In this document: positions 6,360 to 15,112 of the stretch, one piece after another
How positions within the stretch are numbered: position 1 is the first letter of the stretch
How the letters are laid out: each line of letters opens with the position of its first letter
DNA from: a virus
Reading direction: 5' to 3' (one strand)
Length of the DNA: 37,363 bases
IMG/VR virus record: IMGVR_UViG_3300044691_000218
Coordinates: 1 to 37,363 of that record
Made by a program: the position numbers and the translations under genes
Notes under the pieces: model-generated
The model's input: the letters and a program-made list of their open reading frames with translations, nothing else
Told to the model about the DNA's origin: nothing
Databases searched by the model: none

Positions 6360-9197
6360 TTATGGTCCTGTTAGTCTTCCACCCGGCCTGAAGAAAAAAT
6401 TCATTCCATGCAGCTCAAATCCTGTTTGATGCGTGCATAATTGATTCATTAAGATATCGTCATAAGTAATACCTAATCTTAAATATTGTCCGTAGGAGGT
6501 AGCAAAGAATCTGTACCATCGATAATCGGACAATTGAGATCCGCTAACGATTAGAGGATTTATAGTCAGATTCCAAGCACCCCCGCTAATATAGGGAGTG
6601 AATCCTGTGGAATCTACCCCATCTAGACTAAAGGTATTTGCATCAATCACGGTGATAGTTTGATAAGAACTATTTAATTCTACAGTACCTAGTATTCCAG
6701 AAATATAGATCTGTGATCCTGTAGGAAGTGAGTAGTTTACGCTTGTTATCACGCAGGGATTTGTTAAAGAAACCCCGGAAATAATGGATGAGGCAGCGGA
6801 GTTTAAGAGATCCTGATTGCTAACGAATACGTTTGACTGCGCATCTGGCCCGGCATAAGTATTTGTGAATAGTTGAATATTAAAACCAGTGATCCCATTT
6901 TCTCGGGAAGAATCGAAAAGGAAGTCCACATAAGAAAGCTTGTATCCATAGCCTTTATTTTGGAATGGATTAAAATCTTTAGTCACAATATTGATTACTG
7001 GGAGTAAAGACAAAGCTCCTGCACCTAGATATGTAGGAGGCCCAACAACCGCAGGCACAGGAGAGTAAATCAAAGTAACTGGATTCCACGCGGAAAGAGC
7101 TAGCGTATTGTTATCTATCACTGCAATTTCATAGATTCTGTTATTCAATCCTGGATCTGATGCGGACCATTGCATATTTACAATATAGATAACCTCTCCA
7201 TCTATCAAGTTATGATTTAAAACGGTTATCTGTATAGGTTCTAAGGTAAGATCTACAGCAGTTATAGATAAGCTAGGATCGAATTCAAGAAGCGATGGAT
7301 AGACTGTATTTAAAGCCGGATTATCTCCACCATATTCATAAGCGTGAATAAATCCTTGTTGGTTTCCTGAAACAGTGTAATTGGTATCCACTTGGCTATC
7401 TTGTGAATCCCATAAAATTGAAGAATCCCACATAGCCGTGAAACTATCCCACGTTACTCCAGTCAAGAATTGAGCAACTCCGAAACAAGTAATATTGTCT
7501 CTAAATGTAGCCCAGGTATTATTTTTATAGTTAAAAAGTAGTGTTGTATTTGGGAAAATTGGATTTGCTGCAACAATCACGGGCGAGATCTTTGCTGAAT
7601 CAATATAGTTCCAATAAACAACCTCTTTTTCAAAATCTCTAATGCCATGTACGAAGTTCTGATTGTTAGTACCTGCAATTGCACTATTAATCTGCATACT
7701 GAATGCAGTTTCAGGTATGTTTTCATCAATACGATCTAAACCACCTGCGGAAGCGCTTACAATTCCTCTATCACTGACAGCAAGGACACCTTTATCAAAA
7801 ACAACGGTTGAGAATGTTGAATTACACCCAAAGTCTGAAGATATACGCTCCCATATAAACGGAAGGCCGTATTCACCCACATATCGTAATTGCCAAGTGG
7901 AATATTCGAAGTCGACAATTAAAGTATTTCTAAAGAAAGCGGCACTAACGATACTTTCATTTGTAGGCGCATCGATAAACCCACCTTTTCCAAATACATC
8001 GGTTGCCCATGAACCAGGGACGTAAGGGGGCCCGTGCGCTCCTTGTTGTGTTGGATCACCTAATTGACTAAATCGGCAACGTGCATAAAAGTTTGTAGAA
8101 TTTACTACAGAATTTCCTTCCCACGTATTTAATGCAAGTAGTCTTCCGTAATATGGAACAAGTATTAATGCTTGATATAACCTTGTAGGTGGCGCACCAT
8201 CTGCTAAAATCGGCTGTAAATCCGTCCAAACATTATTGAAGAAATATCTAATTGGATCATAAGGAGTAGCAGAATTAAGGGTAATATTATTATTAGTAAC
8301 AAAAAAAGCTTTTTGGCTTGCATCTGACGCTTGATAGTTTGTGGCCCAAAAAAAATCTGTTTGATTACCTGTCCAAATCGTAGGTGGTGACAATTCCTGA
8401 AATCCACCAGCAGTAAATTGATACGCGTAGACTTCGTCAAAATAAATTGTGTTATCAATTCCCTCACTAAATATATCTCGTTTTGATATCCCCATAACAG
8501 GCAAAGCAGGATAATAATTGAAAGATAGGACGGTTGAGACACCGCCTGCACCAGTATTTGTAAGGGTAACCGCTCCAGTCGCATAGTTTATCGATCCTAC
8601 TACAGTAAAAGGGGAAACGCTAAGCGTAATTACTCCGGCGCCATTATCTATATATGTATTTCCTCCAAATGTTATTCTAAAAGAACCTGGTGCAACTTCT
8701 GCGCCTGGTTGAAGTGTTCCCCATAATCTATTTGATATGAAGAAACCACCCGAAGTATAACCACCAAAACCTGCTGCATTTACACCAATGGTAAATGTTT
8801 TCGACGTTACATTTCCGATAGTAAAGGTAACATTGTTATAACCTACAGCGCCTGCAATTCCTGTGATAATTACTTTATCACCATTACTTAAACCATGTGG
8901 GGTTGCAGTCGTAATTTGTCCAGGATTTGCATTGTCGGCAGCAGTAACATAACCTGATCGAGTGAGTAAATTGAATGTCCAAGGTGCTACGCCTGTTAAA
9001 AAGAAATTTATTAAACTGAAAACTCTTTGAAGTCTGCCAATAAGTTTGATCCCTTCACGCTTTTTAACACGTTCGCGCCAAACATATGCGTTTTCAAGTG
9101 TAGTAAAAGCATTATCAGGAACAAGAAAAGGTTTCTTATTATTAATCAAGCCACCTGTGGGATAGCCTCCAATATAGACTTGATGGAATGCAGACAT
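6360..9197 (-). CDS. Large tail hub / DNA-stabilisation-like protein with FCCH-type repeats
   Basis: The start at 9197 (MSAFHQVYIGGYPTGG) is chosen over the upstream ATG because of its AAAAGG Shine-Dalgarno; it gives 945 aa. The N-terminus (NAFTTLENAYVWRERVKKREG) resembles the entry segment of podophage stabilisation/tail-hub proteins. At least three modules of the type called ubiquitin-activating E1 FCCH-like in phage tail proteins are visible: about 76-150 (ITTATPHGLSNGDKVIITG), 645-715 (ITVLNHNLIDGEVIYI) and 811-875 (VITSVNYSLPTGSQIYISG). It is probably a tail-tube closure or hub protein. The family assignment is by pattern, not alignment. Confidence 0.7.
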   Translation of the reverse strand: MSAFHQVYIGGYPTGGLINNKKPFLVPDNAFTTLENAYVWRERVKKREGIKLIGRLQRVFSLINFFLTGVAPWTFNLLTRSGYVTAADNANPGQITTATPHGLSNGDKVIITGIAGAVGYNNVTFTIGNVTSKTFTIGVNAAGFGGYTSGGFFISNRLWGTLQPGAEVAPGSFRITFGGNTYIDNGAGVITLSVSPFTVVGSINYATGAVTLTNTGAGGVSTVLSFNYYPALPVMGISKRDIFSEGIDNTIYFDEVYAYQFTAGGFQELSPPTIWTGNQTDFFWATNYQASDASQKAFFVTNNNITLNSATPYDPIRYFFNNVWTDLQPILADGAPPTRLYQALILVPYYGRLLALNTWEGNSVVNSTNFYARCRFSQLGDPTQQGAHGPPYVPGSWATDVFGKGGFIDAPTNESIVSAAFFRNTLIVDFEYSTWQLRYVGEYGLPFIWERISSDFGCNSTFSTVVFDKGVLAVSDRGIVSASAGGLDRIDENIPETAFSMQINSAIAGTNNQNFVHGIRDFEKEVVYWNYIDSAKISPVIVAANPIFPNTTLLFNYKNNTWATFRDNITCFGVAQFLTGVTWDSFTAMWDSSILWDSQDSQVDTNYTVSGNQQGFIHAYEYGGDNPALNTVYPSLLEFDPSLSITAVDLTLEPIQITVLNHNLIDGEVIYIVNMQWSASDPGLNNRIYEIAVIDNNTLALSAWNPVTLIYSPVPAVVGPPTYLGAGALSLLPVINIVTKDFNPFQNKGYGYKLSYVDFLFDSSRENGITGFNIQLFTNTYAGPDAQSNVFVSNQDLLNSAASSIISGVSLTNPCVITSVNYSLPTGSQIYISGILGTVELNSSYQTITVIDANTFSLDGVDSTGFTPYISGGAWNLTINPLIVSGSQLSDYRWYRFFATSYGQYLRLGITYDDILMNQLCTHQTGFELHGMNFFFRPGGRLTGP

Positions 9198-9208
9198 GAT
9201 ATATCCTT

Positions 9209-9841
9209 TTAAGATGGCGCGCCAATAGCAGTCCAATAATACCCAGTGCCCGGAAAACTTGTTGTATTAGTGATCGTAAAACCACTTACAAATTTAGCTC
9301 CTGTAGTAATTGAAAATCGAGAAGCAAAACCATAAGGCGTAACAGTAGTTATATAATTAACATTTGAAAAATTTGGTAGACTTAAACCTGGAAAATCGAC
9401 CGTAATTGACGATGTTTCTGATGTATCTGTAAAACCATAATTCATAATCAAACCACCAGGAAGATAGGTCCATCCTGCTACATTTGAAGATAGATCGTCT
9501 CCAAATCTGGAATTGAACGCATCAAGCATTGTAGTTTGTTGATACTTCTTATTCCCTGTAGATTTTAAAATTATCTGTTGTATTGAGTGCGTGTCTGTAT
9601 TGGTATACATTTGTGTAACATTAACAACATTGGATGGATTAGTTGGTAATGCACCTAAATCCTGAAAATGAATTACTCGATGATAACCAGGTGTTCCGCT
9701 TCCGGGTTGACCATTATTATTTATGTGATCAACACCTAGTGTTTGAAAAGTGCCATCTAAGTTTTTTCGTATTTGAGCTTTAGTACTTCCCAGGGAAGAA
9801 CCATCTTGAGGGTAGCCTTTTACATATGTAGGTATAGTCAT
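9209..9841 (-). CDS. Tail-fibre/knob-type virion protein
   Basis: 210 aa. The N-terminal half contains the phrase STKAQIRKNLDGTFQTLGVD followed by HINNNGQPGSGTPGYHRVIHF, a pattern I know from short phage fibre proteins. The C-terminal half (WTYLPGGLIMNYGFTDTS ... GYYWTAIGAPS) looks like a beta-structured knob. Start ATG 9841 overlaps the stop of the upstream 46-aa gene as ATGA. Confidence 0.7.
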   Translation of the reverse strand: MTIPTYVKGYPQDGSSLGSTKAQIRKNLDGTFQTLGVDHINNNGQPGSGTPGYHRVIHFQDLGALPTNPSNVVNVTQMYTNTDTHSIQQIILKSTGNKKYQQTTMLDAFNSRFGDDLSSNVAGWTYLPGGLIMNYGFTDTSETSSITVDFPGLSLPNFSNVNYITTVTPYGFASRFSITTGAKFVSGFTITNTTSFPGTGYYWTAIGAPS

Positions 9842-9978
9842 GGTGCTCCTGCTACGTATTGAACTGGTTGAGCGTCTTGTTTACGCTTTAGTGTTTTCTT
9901 TGCATGTTCGGATAATTTCGCTTGTGCAGGCTTAAGAACTTCTTTTAACTTGCGTTCTTTGCCTTTTATGACAACCAT
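9838..9978 (-). CDS. Tiny basic protein, 46 aa
   Basis: ATG 9978 with upstream GAGG; the sequence begins MVVIKGKERKLKEVLKPAQ and is Lys-rich. Its TGA overlaps the next ATG by 4 bp, so it is very likely translated. It is one of several Lys-rich small proteins interleaved with structural genes. Function unknown; nucleic-acid binding or virion packing is possible. Confidence 0.6.
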   Translation of the reverse strand: MVVIKGKERKLKEVLKPAQAKLSEHAKKTLKRKQDAQPVQYVAGAP

Positions 9979-9984
9979 ATTGCC

Positions 9985-10122
9985 TCAAGATACATTGTTA
10001 GATGAGATATAAATCTGATCTTTACCACGTTTTTTCAATTGTTTTATTGCTTTAGGCGTCATTCCATGTTTACTGCATGCGACATCTACGACTTTTTTCC
10101 GTTTATTTGATTTTACTGTCAT
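9985..10122 (-). CDS. Tiny basic protein, 45 aa
   Basis: It starts MTVKSNKRKKVVDVACSKHG, with a weak AAAG Shine-Dalgarno, and ends in YISSNNVS. It is Lys/Arg-rich with one Cys. It sits between two other tiny basic genes, with 2 bp and 6 bp of spacing, so it belongs to the same leftward operon. No family recognised. Confidence 0.55.
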   Translation of the reverse strand: MTVKSNKRKKVVDVACSKHGMTPKAIKQLKKRGKDQIYISSNNVS

Positions 10123-10124
10123 CT

Positions 10125-10232
10125 TTAACCTGTGGTATGTCGACCAACGAAATAGGCATTAGGCCCCATCTTTACTGCTTTATTTGGAGGTGTTTCAAGT
10201 TTCTTTTTCTTACTCTTAATAACCTTTTTCAT
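10125..10232 (-). CDS. Tiny basic protein, 35 aa
   Basis: It begins with MKKVIKSKKKKLETPP and ends with NAYFVGRHTTG. A strong GGAGG lies upstream, and the ATG overlaps the TGA of the 391-aa gene (ATGA). The start signals make it convincing despite the size. Function unknown. Confidence 0.6.
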   Translation of the reverse strand: MKKVIKSKKKKLETPPNKAVKMGPNAYFVGRHTTG

Positions 10233-11404
10233 ACTCCTCCAAAACCTGCTCCAAAACCATTGCCAGAATAGTTATAAGTGAGCTGATCGGTATAGATAGT
10301 ATTAATTCTTTGCTGTCCAAGTTGAGCGTAGGTTCGTGTTTCGATGATGTCATATCTTTCCTTCAGCATCTTATCTATGAAGATTACTCCATCGCTATCA
10401 AGTCTATCTTCGAATATCTTCTTAGCTGCTCCAACAGAGAGTATTTCCCACCATTCACTAAGTTCAGGATTACCAGTCTGAGAAGCTGCAATCAATGCTT
10501 TAATAGGTTGACGGTAGCATGTCAATTCGACAGTATAACCTTTATCTGGCACAGGTGCGAAAGTAAAACTATTTTGATAGAACATCACAGCTAAAGGAAT
10601 CGAATATTGCTTAGGATTGTAAGCAACGGTGATCGGGGTTCCCTGTGGAATCACTTGATCAAAATATAGGTCTGTAATCTCACCAGTCTGATAGTTGATT
10701 GTTGCAAAACCTGGCGCTAGTGTGTTTATAGACGCATATTGTTGGTAGTATGTCCAGCCGTATTTCTGCCTTTGTTCTTCACCGACAAGTTTACTGGTAT
10801 CAAATATCTGTATTAAATTTCCTACGCCGTCATCGGTTACGTTCTGTGTGTTTCCAATTCCATTTACGCCGAATGTATTGGCTGAGATTAAAAAGTTTTG
10901 TATACGTCCCATTGGAAAGCTTAAGTTCGATCCTACTTGTAAACCACTCGCTGTATTCTCAACTAATTGACCAGGGTCATTGTTAACGCTAGGTATAAGC
11001 GGATGAGATATCGTAAAACCGCTATACGGACCCTTGGTTCCATTTCCTGTTGCAAAGGTATCCACTTGCTGCCAATTAAAATTAACACCGTAGAAGTTCC
11101 AAGGGTCCGTATAGAATTTTGTCTCTCGCTTATCGACATAACAAGGTTGATCAACCGTCGTATAAAGTTCACTATTGAAAGGGTAGGTAGCTTGGCCGAT
11201 ATTTGTAGTAAATGTATAAAAATCTTTTAATTTTAGCGATCTGAATTTAGCTGGAAGATCGTACGAATAGAAAGAATTCATGTACGTGACGATTTGAGAA
11301 TCTGTAATCTGAAAGCTGTTAGTAGATCCGGTAAGTCGTCGCGCTTTAGCGATTGAGTCTGCCAACGTGGGAAAAGTAGGGAATGTTGCAACAAATGTAC
11401 TCAT
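10229..11404 (-). CDS. Head-tail connector / tail-tube-like protein (391 aa)
   Basis: The N-terminal part (LADSIAKARRLTGSTNSFQITDSQ) resembles the helical opening of small phage connector proteins. The rest is aromatic-rich (DFYTFTTNIGQATYPF, YGWTYYQQYASINTL) and beta-like, with a helical C-terminal segment (about 320-370, LSEWWEILSVGAAKKIFEDR). It lies between the capsid accessory genes and the fibre/hub genes, where podophages encode gatekeeper or tail-tubular proteins. Name tentative. Confidence 0.6.
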   Translation of the reverse strand: MSTFVATFPTFPTLADSIAKARRLTGSTNSFQITDSQIVTYMNSFYSYDLPAKFRSLKLKDFYTFTTNIGQATYPFNSELYTTVDQPCYVDKRETKFYTDPWNFYGVNFNWQQVDTFATGNGTKGPYSGFTISHPLIPSVNNDPGQLVENTASGLQVGSNLSFPMGRIQNFLISANTFGVNGIGNTQNVTDDGVGNLIQIFDTSKLVGEEQRQKYGWTYYQQYASINTLAPGFATINYQTGEITDLYFDQVIPQGTPITVAYNPKQYSIPLAVMFYQNSFTFAPVPDKGYTVELTCYRQPIKALIAASQTGNPELSEWWEILSVGAAKKIFEDRLDSDGVIFIDKMLKERYDIIETRTYAQLGQQRINTIYTDQLTYNYSGNGFGAGFGGV

Positions 11405-11407
11405 GTC

Positions 11408-11791
11408 CTACTCCAACGGTTTATTATCAAAAGCATCTGCCAAAGTTACCACGTTTGTACCCGGAATTATGCCTGAAGCTACGCCAACGGCGATACATGG
11501 GAATTGTGGGTCTGAGTATGATATAAAAGGAAAAAAACCAAGAGTGTCAATGTCTATTTTGATATTTACATCATTGATTTCTAAGATTCTAGCTTGCTGA
11601 TTATTTAGCTGCACCATTCCATTGGAAGGGGGGATACGAAAACCTATCCACTCCCCTACAAAGAAATTTGTTGTAGTCACAAAAGTAACAATAGCTTGCT
11701 GTGCCTGAGAAATATTCTCGATATACTGCAAGTTAGGGATAAAATTAGCTCCAAAAGGAGGTCCATAGTTTGAATTATATGGATTGGTCAT
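11408..11791 (-). CDS. Short paralogue of the 372-aa capsid/tail accessory protein
   Basis: The start at 11791 (MTNPYNSN, 127 aa) is preferred because its ATG overlaps the previous stop as ATGA; an upstream in-frame ATG at 11818 is possible. Its C-terminal 90 residues match the end of the 12199-13317 product: GEWIGFRIPPSNGMVQL against GELVDFQIPAAYGMTQL, then IDIDTLGF against IDVDTTGF, and TLADAFDN against NLADAFDN. The shared ending is conserved even in DNA. It is probably a duplicated domain of the same virion protein. Confidence 0.7.
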   Translation of the reverse strand: MTNPYNSNYGPPFGANFIPNLQYIENISQAQQAIVTFVTTTNFFVGEWIGFRIPPSNGMVQLNNQQARILEINDVNIKIDIDTLGFFPFISYSDPQFPCIAVGVASGIIPGTNVVTLADAFDNKPLE

Positions 11792-12150
11792 AGAACATCC
11801 ATAGGAGTAAACCGACATCTTGAAACAGTTTCAAATGAACGTACTGGTCTTCCACCCGCTGGTGCTAATTCCATACTATAACGTCTAACTTTTCTTTTTG
11901 TATTATTGATATGTTTAACAATACCCATAGGGAGGTCACAAATCTCACCATGTATTAACTTGATCATCTGTATTGGCTCACCTGGATATTTGCGGTACGC
12001 GAACTCTAACCACCCTCCTTGAGCATCTAGAAATTCAAACATTCCTTTCTTGATGCGATCGTCTTCTTTTCTATTCTTTTTCACCAATTCATCTCTCTCG
12101 GTGGCAAGCATAGTATTAGTTTTTTTCTTATGTAGTTCTCTAATTTCCAT
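11788..12150 (-). CDS. Conserved virion-region protein, 120 aa
   Basis: A charged N-terminal helix (ELHKKKTNTMLATERDELVKKNRKEDDR) leads into a small domain with LEFAYRKYPGEPIQMIKLIHGE, and a basic C-terminus (KRKVRRYSMELAPAGGRP). The start has a reasonable Shine-Dalgarno (GAGAGGAT). It lies between the two paralogous structural genes. No family recognised. Confidence 0.6.
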   Translation of the reverse strand: MEIRELHKKKTNTMLATERDELVKKNRKEDDRIKKGMFEFLDAQGGWLEFAYRKYPGEPIQMIKLIHGEICDLPMGIVKHINNTKRKVRRYSMELAPAGGRPVRSFETVSRCRFTPMDVL

Positions 12151-12168
12151 TTGATCCTCTCTTTTTAA

Positions 12169-12190
12169 GGAGAGAGGTTTCCCTCTCCCC
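12169..12190 (-). promoter_or_regulatory. Intercistronic hairpin with GAAA tetraloop
   Basis: In the leftward transcript, GGGGAGAGG (12190-12182) pairs with CCTCTCTCC (12177-12169) around a GAAA loop: nine pairs with one G-U. There is no U-run, so it is more likely an RNA-stability or partial termination element after the abundant upstream gene than a full terminator. Confidence 0.6.
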
Positions 12191-12198
12191 TAAATTAA

Positions 12199-13317
12199 TT
12201 ATGCATTAGTTATTGAATTATTAGGAAAATCCGCTTTGAACGCCATTACAACCATACTAGCACTTGCAACGCCTACAGCGCTTGTGCCAATTTGCATGAT
12301 GTATTGTGATCTATTATCAAAAGCATCTGCCAAGTTAGTACCTGGAGGTGATGCTGGTATTGTTGCACTACCGGTTTGAATACCTGTACCTGTGCTTAGA
12401 AGTAGCGGAACTACTCCAGAACCAGCAGGAATACAAACAGGGGGAGAACCTCCCAATTGATAACTAGCTGAAACAGGGTATTGGAATGCTGTAAATCCTG
12501 TTGTGTCTACATCAATTGTAATTGATGAAACAGTTGCAGAATTGGTCACAGCAATTACCCTTGCAGCTCCAGCTGGATTGCTACTAAATGGACCTTGACC
12601 TGAATGACCAGTTAAATTACTTAACTGAGTCATCCCATACGCAGCAGGAATTTGGAAATCTACCAATTCACCTAAAGTATATGGATTTTGTCTAAAGAAA
12701 TAGACAACTGCAGGACTTGCTTGAGTAATATACGCAACTGTTAAGGTAGTTGGATAAAATGCAGTAGGGTAAACCTTCTGATAGAATCCTGTTGTACCAT
12801 TAGCAATCACTAAACCAGCAGAAGCCGCAGAAGCCGCATAACCTAAAGTAATGCTAACACCCGCACTAACCGCAGTGACTTGATAAAGCGTTGATCCGCT
12901 AACTTCAAGTGCACCTGTGATATTAATTAGACGAATAGTATCGCCTACGTTAATACCTGTGGTCGTAGCAGTTAACAAAACAAAAGTTGTACCGTTAAGA
13001 GCTGTAGAAGCCACTTTTGCAAATACAGGAGGGTTTGTTTGATCAATAAAGGTAAAACCATTACTTGTACCTTTAGAAGCGTAAGTAGCTACGCCTGATC
13101 CAGTAGAAGACGGTTGACCTAATGCCAAATATGAACCTGCAGCCATATTGCTAAACCACTCTGAATAAATAGGGTTTGCAGCTGTAGACTGAGCACCCCA
13201 GTTAGTCAAGTCTTTAACAAATACCCAATCTGGTTTGTCCGTCATAGGGATTTGTTGAGCAACCGGTGTTGCGGCATTGGTATAGCTCCACATGCCAATA
13301 AAACTGTATGGTAACAT
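12199..13317 (-). CDS. Capsid/tail accessory structural protein (372 aa)
   Basis: The start MLPYSFIGMWSYTN has a strong AGGAGG site. The protein is Ala/Gly/Thr-rich, beta-type, with a C-terminal domain (about 210-345) repeated in the smaller protein at 11408-11791. It is the first structural gene after the capsid gene, apart from an inserted HNH gene. Decoration, head-fibre or major tail subunit are all possible. Confidence 0.6.
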   Translation of the reverse strand: MLPYSFIGMWSYTNAATPVAQQIPMTDKPDWVFVKDLTNWGAQSTAANPIYSEWFSNMAAGSYLALGQPSSTGSGVATYASKGTSNGFTFIDQTNPPVFAKVASTALNGTTFVLLTATTTGINVGDTIRLINITGALEVSGSTLYQVTAVSAGVSITLGYAASAASAGLVIANGTTGFYQKVYPTAFYPTTLTVAYITQASPAVVYFFRQNPYTLGELVDFQIPAAYGMTQLSNLTGHSGQGPFSSNPAGAARVIAVTNSATVSSITIDVDTTGFTAFQYPVSASYQLGGSPPVCIPAGSGVVPLLLSTGTGIQTGSATIPASPPGTNLADAFDNRSQYIMQIGTSAVGVASASMVVMAFKADFPNNSITNA

Positions 13318-13389
13318 GTTAGCCTCCTATATACCGGTTGAGCGTAGGTTTTGGATCCAAAGGTCATTTGTAATCATTTCTGTTACTTC

Positions 13390-13500
13390 GGCTTACCTTT
13401 ATAAGCCTTAGGACCTAGTTCACTAGGCGGAAGAGTATTTCGCCTCTTCTCACGTACTTTCGTTACGTGTTCAGGCCATCGCATACGTCATGTTTGACGT
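13390..13500 (-). ncRNA. Candidate structured RNA: five hairpins next to an HNH gene
   Basis: Within 111 nt there are five perfect or near-perfect hairpins. In plus coordinates the arms are 13390-13395/13402-13407, 13414-13419/13422-13427, 13430-13435/13444-13449, 13451-13456/13464-13469 and 13485-13490/13495-13500, each 6 bp. They span the last codons of the HNH gene and the leader of the next gene. The minus strand contains the phrase CCTGAAC followed by a GAAAG-loop hairpin, reminiscent of group I intron P7-P8 regions. Neither flanking gene is split, so this could be an intron relic, a mobile RNA or a leader element. Confidence 0.4.
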
Positions 13501-14032
13501 CCCGAGAGTTTGGTCGTTCAGGCTGCACACAATTTTCCAACCTTTTATGAATTGCCACATGACATTTTTTGCATATCCATACAACTTCCAAGGGTTTTGT
13601 ATAGTCAGCATGATGTGCTTCAATCCATTGCGTTGAATTACAAATAGAGCAGTTAGAAGGTTTAATAATATTTCCTCTTTTGACATGATCTCTAAGAACA
13701 TTTTGCGCATTAATTTTTTCACGATTGTTTTCTCTATAACGTTTAAGAGTATCTTTATTTTGTTTCCTGTTTTCACGAAGTCTGTCCAAATATTTATTTG
13801 GATTTTTTTCGTAATCTTCCTTTACTCTTTCATTAATGCCTTGTCTATTTTCCTTAGCCCATTTAGAAGCGTTCTCATAACATTTCTCTTTGTTGGCCAA
13901 AAAATAAGCCCTTCCAGATTTTTGATATTTACACTTCTTACATTGAGCATCATGTCCAAATTTACCCTTACTGCTCTTTCCAAATTCTTCTAAAAGTTTT
14001 TCTTGCTTACATATTGTACATTCTCGTTGCAT
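13463..14032 (-). CDS. HNH endonuclease with N-terminal zinc finger (probable homing endonuclease)
   Basis: 189 aa. The N-terminal finger is C5-x2-C8 and C31-x2-C34. A long Lys/Arg/Asn/Glu-rich helix spans about 40-115. The HNH-like nuclease core comprises C128, C131, the H140-H141 pair, C154, C157, H158 and H162. It has its own consensus promoter and a GGAGG site, so it is a free-standing unit inserted between the capsid gene and the next structural gene. It would cut DNA and promote its own spread. A hairpin cluster overlaps its 3' end. Confidence 0.85.
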   Translation of the reverse strand: MQRECTICKQEKLLEEFGKSSKGKFGHDAQCKKCKYQKSGRAYFLANKEKCYENASKWAKENRQGINERVKEDYEKNPNKYLDRLRENRKQNKDTLKRYRENNREKINAQNVLRDHVKRGNIIKPSNCSICNSTQWIEAHHADYTKPLEVVWICKKCHVAIHKRLENCVQPERPNSRDVKHDVCDGLNT

Positions 14033-14063
14033 ACAAATCCTCCTATGTATTAAGGTTTGATCT

Positions 14064-14092
14064 ATTATACAACCGAATTATATGTTATGCAA
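14064..14092 (-). promoter_or_regulatory. Sigma70-type promoter of the HNH gene
   Basis: TTGCAT (14092-14087), 17-bp spacer, TATAAT (14069-14064) on the minus strand. It lies between the capsid stop and the HNH start at 14032. The spacing and the perfect -10 make it credible. Confidence 0.75.
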
Positions 14093-14126
14093 TATAAAAA
14101 ATCATTGCTTGCCCCTTGTAACCATA

Positions 14127-15095
14127 TTATGCTGCTTTAGCATAACTATAGGCGTCCAAGTCAATTATCTCAGGTTTAATCAGTGCACTCATTTGACACT
14201 GACCTTGGTAGAAACTTGCTCCTGCCGTATGTCTCAACATACAAGGATCATTATTATATCCAGGAGGCAGATAAATAAATCTAGCCTTACCTCCAGCCTG
14301 CCACACTACCTTGTAAGACTCTTTAGCTGCTACAAAACAGTTTGCAATATCATTACCTAACATACTTGCATTCTGTGATACCGAACCTTGTTCAGAGATA
14401 AAGAAGCGGATGTTATTAGCTCCTCCAAGTTCTGTACTCAAAGTCTGATCTATATTTGGATACTGGAATTTTTTAATGAATCCAGTCATTCCATATAGAA
14501 CAGGGATCATTCTACTAGTGCACATACAACCGTACGCATCACCGATAGGACTTGTACCAAATTTCAGATCAGCTTCTACGATATTTGTGATGTATTCAGC
14601 AGAGTTGTTTTGCAACACTGTGAAAACGTCATCCACATCTGAGATTGACATCTCAGTAGGAATATCGCCATTGTTTCCGCCTACGCAGTTAATAATTGAA
14701 GCACTGGACTCCAAATTGTCACGTTGTAGAGCATCTTGAGTCTCACGAAGTGATTGACCAAGACGAGCTGCTGCCGAATTAAGCACAGGGTCCTCATTAG
14801 TGATCGTGACCTGTCTTGTCAATACAATGTAGGTCGCATAAACTCTAACTCGGCAATCCACATCAACGCGATTAAGCTGTTGTGGTGGTGGGTTGTTTTG
14901 GCTATCATCAAGAGGCACTTCGAATAGATCTAGTCTATCGTATCTGCTTTGACGATCGATAAAGCCATTGTTGTCCGGAAGCTCAACTGGAGTTGCAAAT
15001 AATTGGTGTATCAAGTTGTGTTCTGGAGTAGACAATAGCTTTGCGTTATACCTCTGTTGTATTTGAGGAGGTAATGAAGCAATAGAAACGGTCAT
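14127..15095 (-). CDS. Major capsid protein, N4-gp56-like
   Basis: 322 aa. It has the layout of N4-gp56-type major capsid proteins: a short N-terminal arm (LPPQIQQRYNAKLLSTPEHNL), DRQSRYDRLDLFEVPL, and then the VRVYATYIVLTRQVTITNEDP segment near residues 82-105. Later parts include EYITNIVEADLKFG and a C-terminal IDLDAYSYAKAA. It follows the scaffold gene by 17 bp, which is the expected order. It would polymerise into the icosahedral shell. Confidence 0.85.
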   Translation of the reverse strand: MTVSIASLPPQIQQRYNAKLLSTPEHNLIHQLFATPVELPDNNGFIDRQSRYDRLDLFEVPLDDSQNNPPPQQLNRVDVDCRVRVYATYIVLTRQVTITNEDPVLNSAAARLGQSLRETQDALQRDNLESSASIINCVGGNNGDIPTEMSISDVDDVFTVLQNNSAEYITNIVEADLKFGTSPIGDAYGCMCTSRMIPVLYGMTGFIKKFQYPNIDQTLSTELGGANNIRFFISEQGSVSQNASMLGNDIANCFVAAKESYKVVWQAGGKARFIYLPPGYNNDPCMLRHTAGASFYQGQCQMSALIKPEIIDLDAYSYAKAA

Positions 15096-15112
15096 TTTAA
15101 TCCCTTTATGTC

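Noticed and set aside
8204-8584. A 126-aa leftward frame inside the hub gene
   Set aside because: It overlaps the 945-aa gene completely, is low-complexity Leu/Ile-rich and has no ribosome site of note.
13390-13500. IscB/OMEGA system with its guide RNA
   Set aside because: The neighbouring protein is a 189-aa HNH nuclease without RuvC parts, and the RNA lies at its 3' end, not in the usual upstream place.
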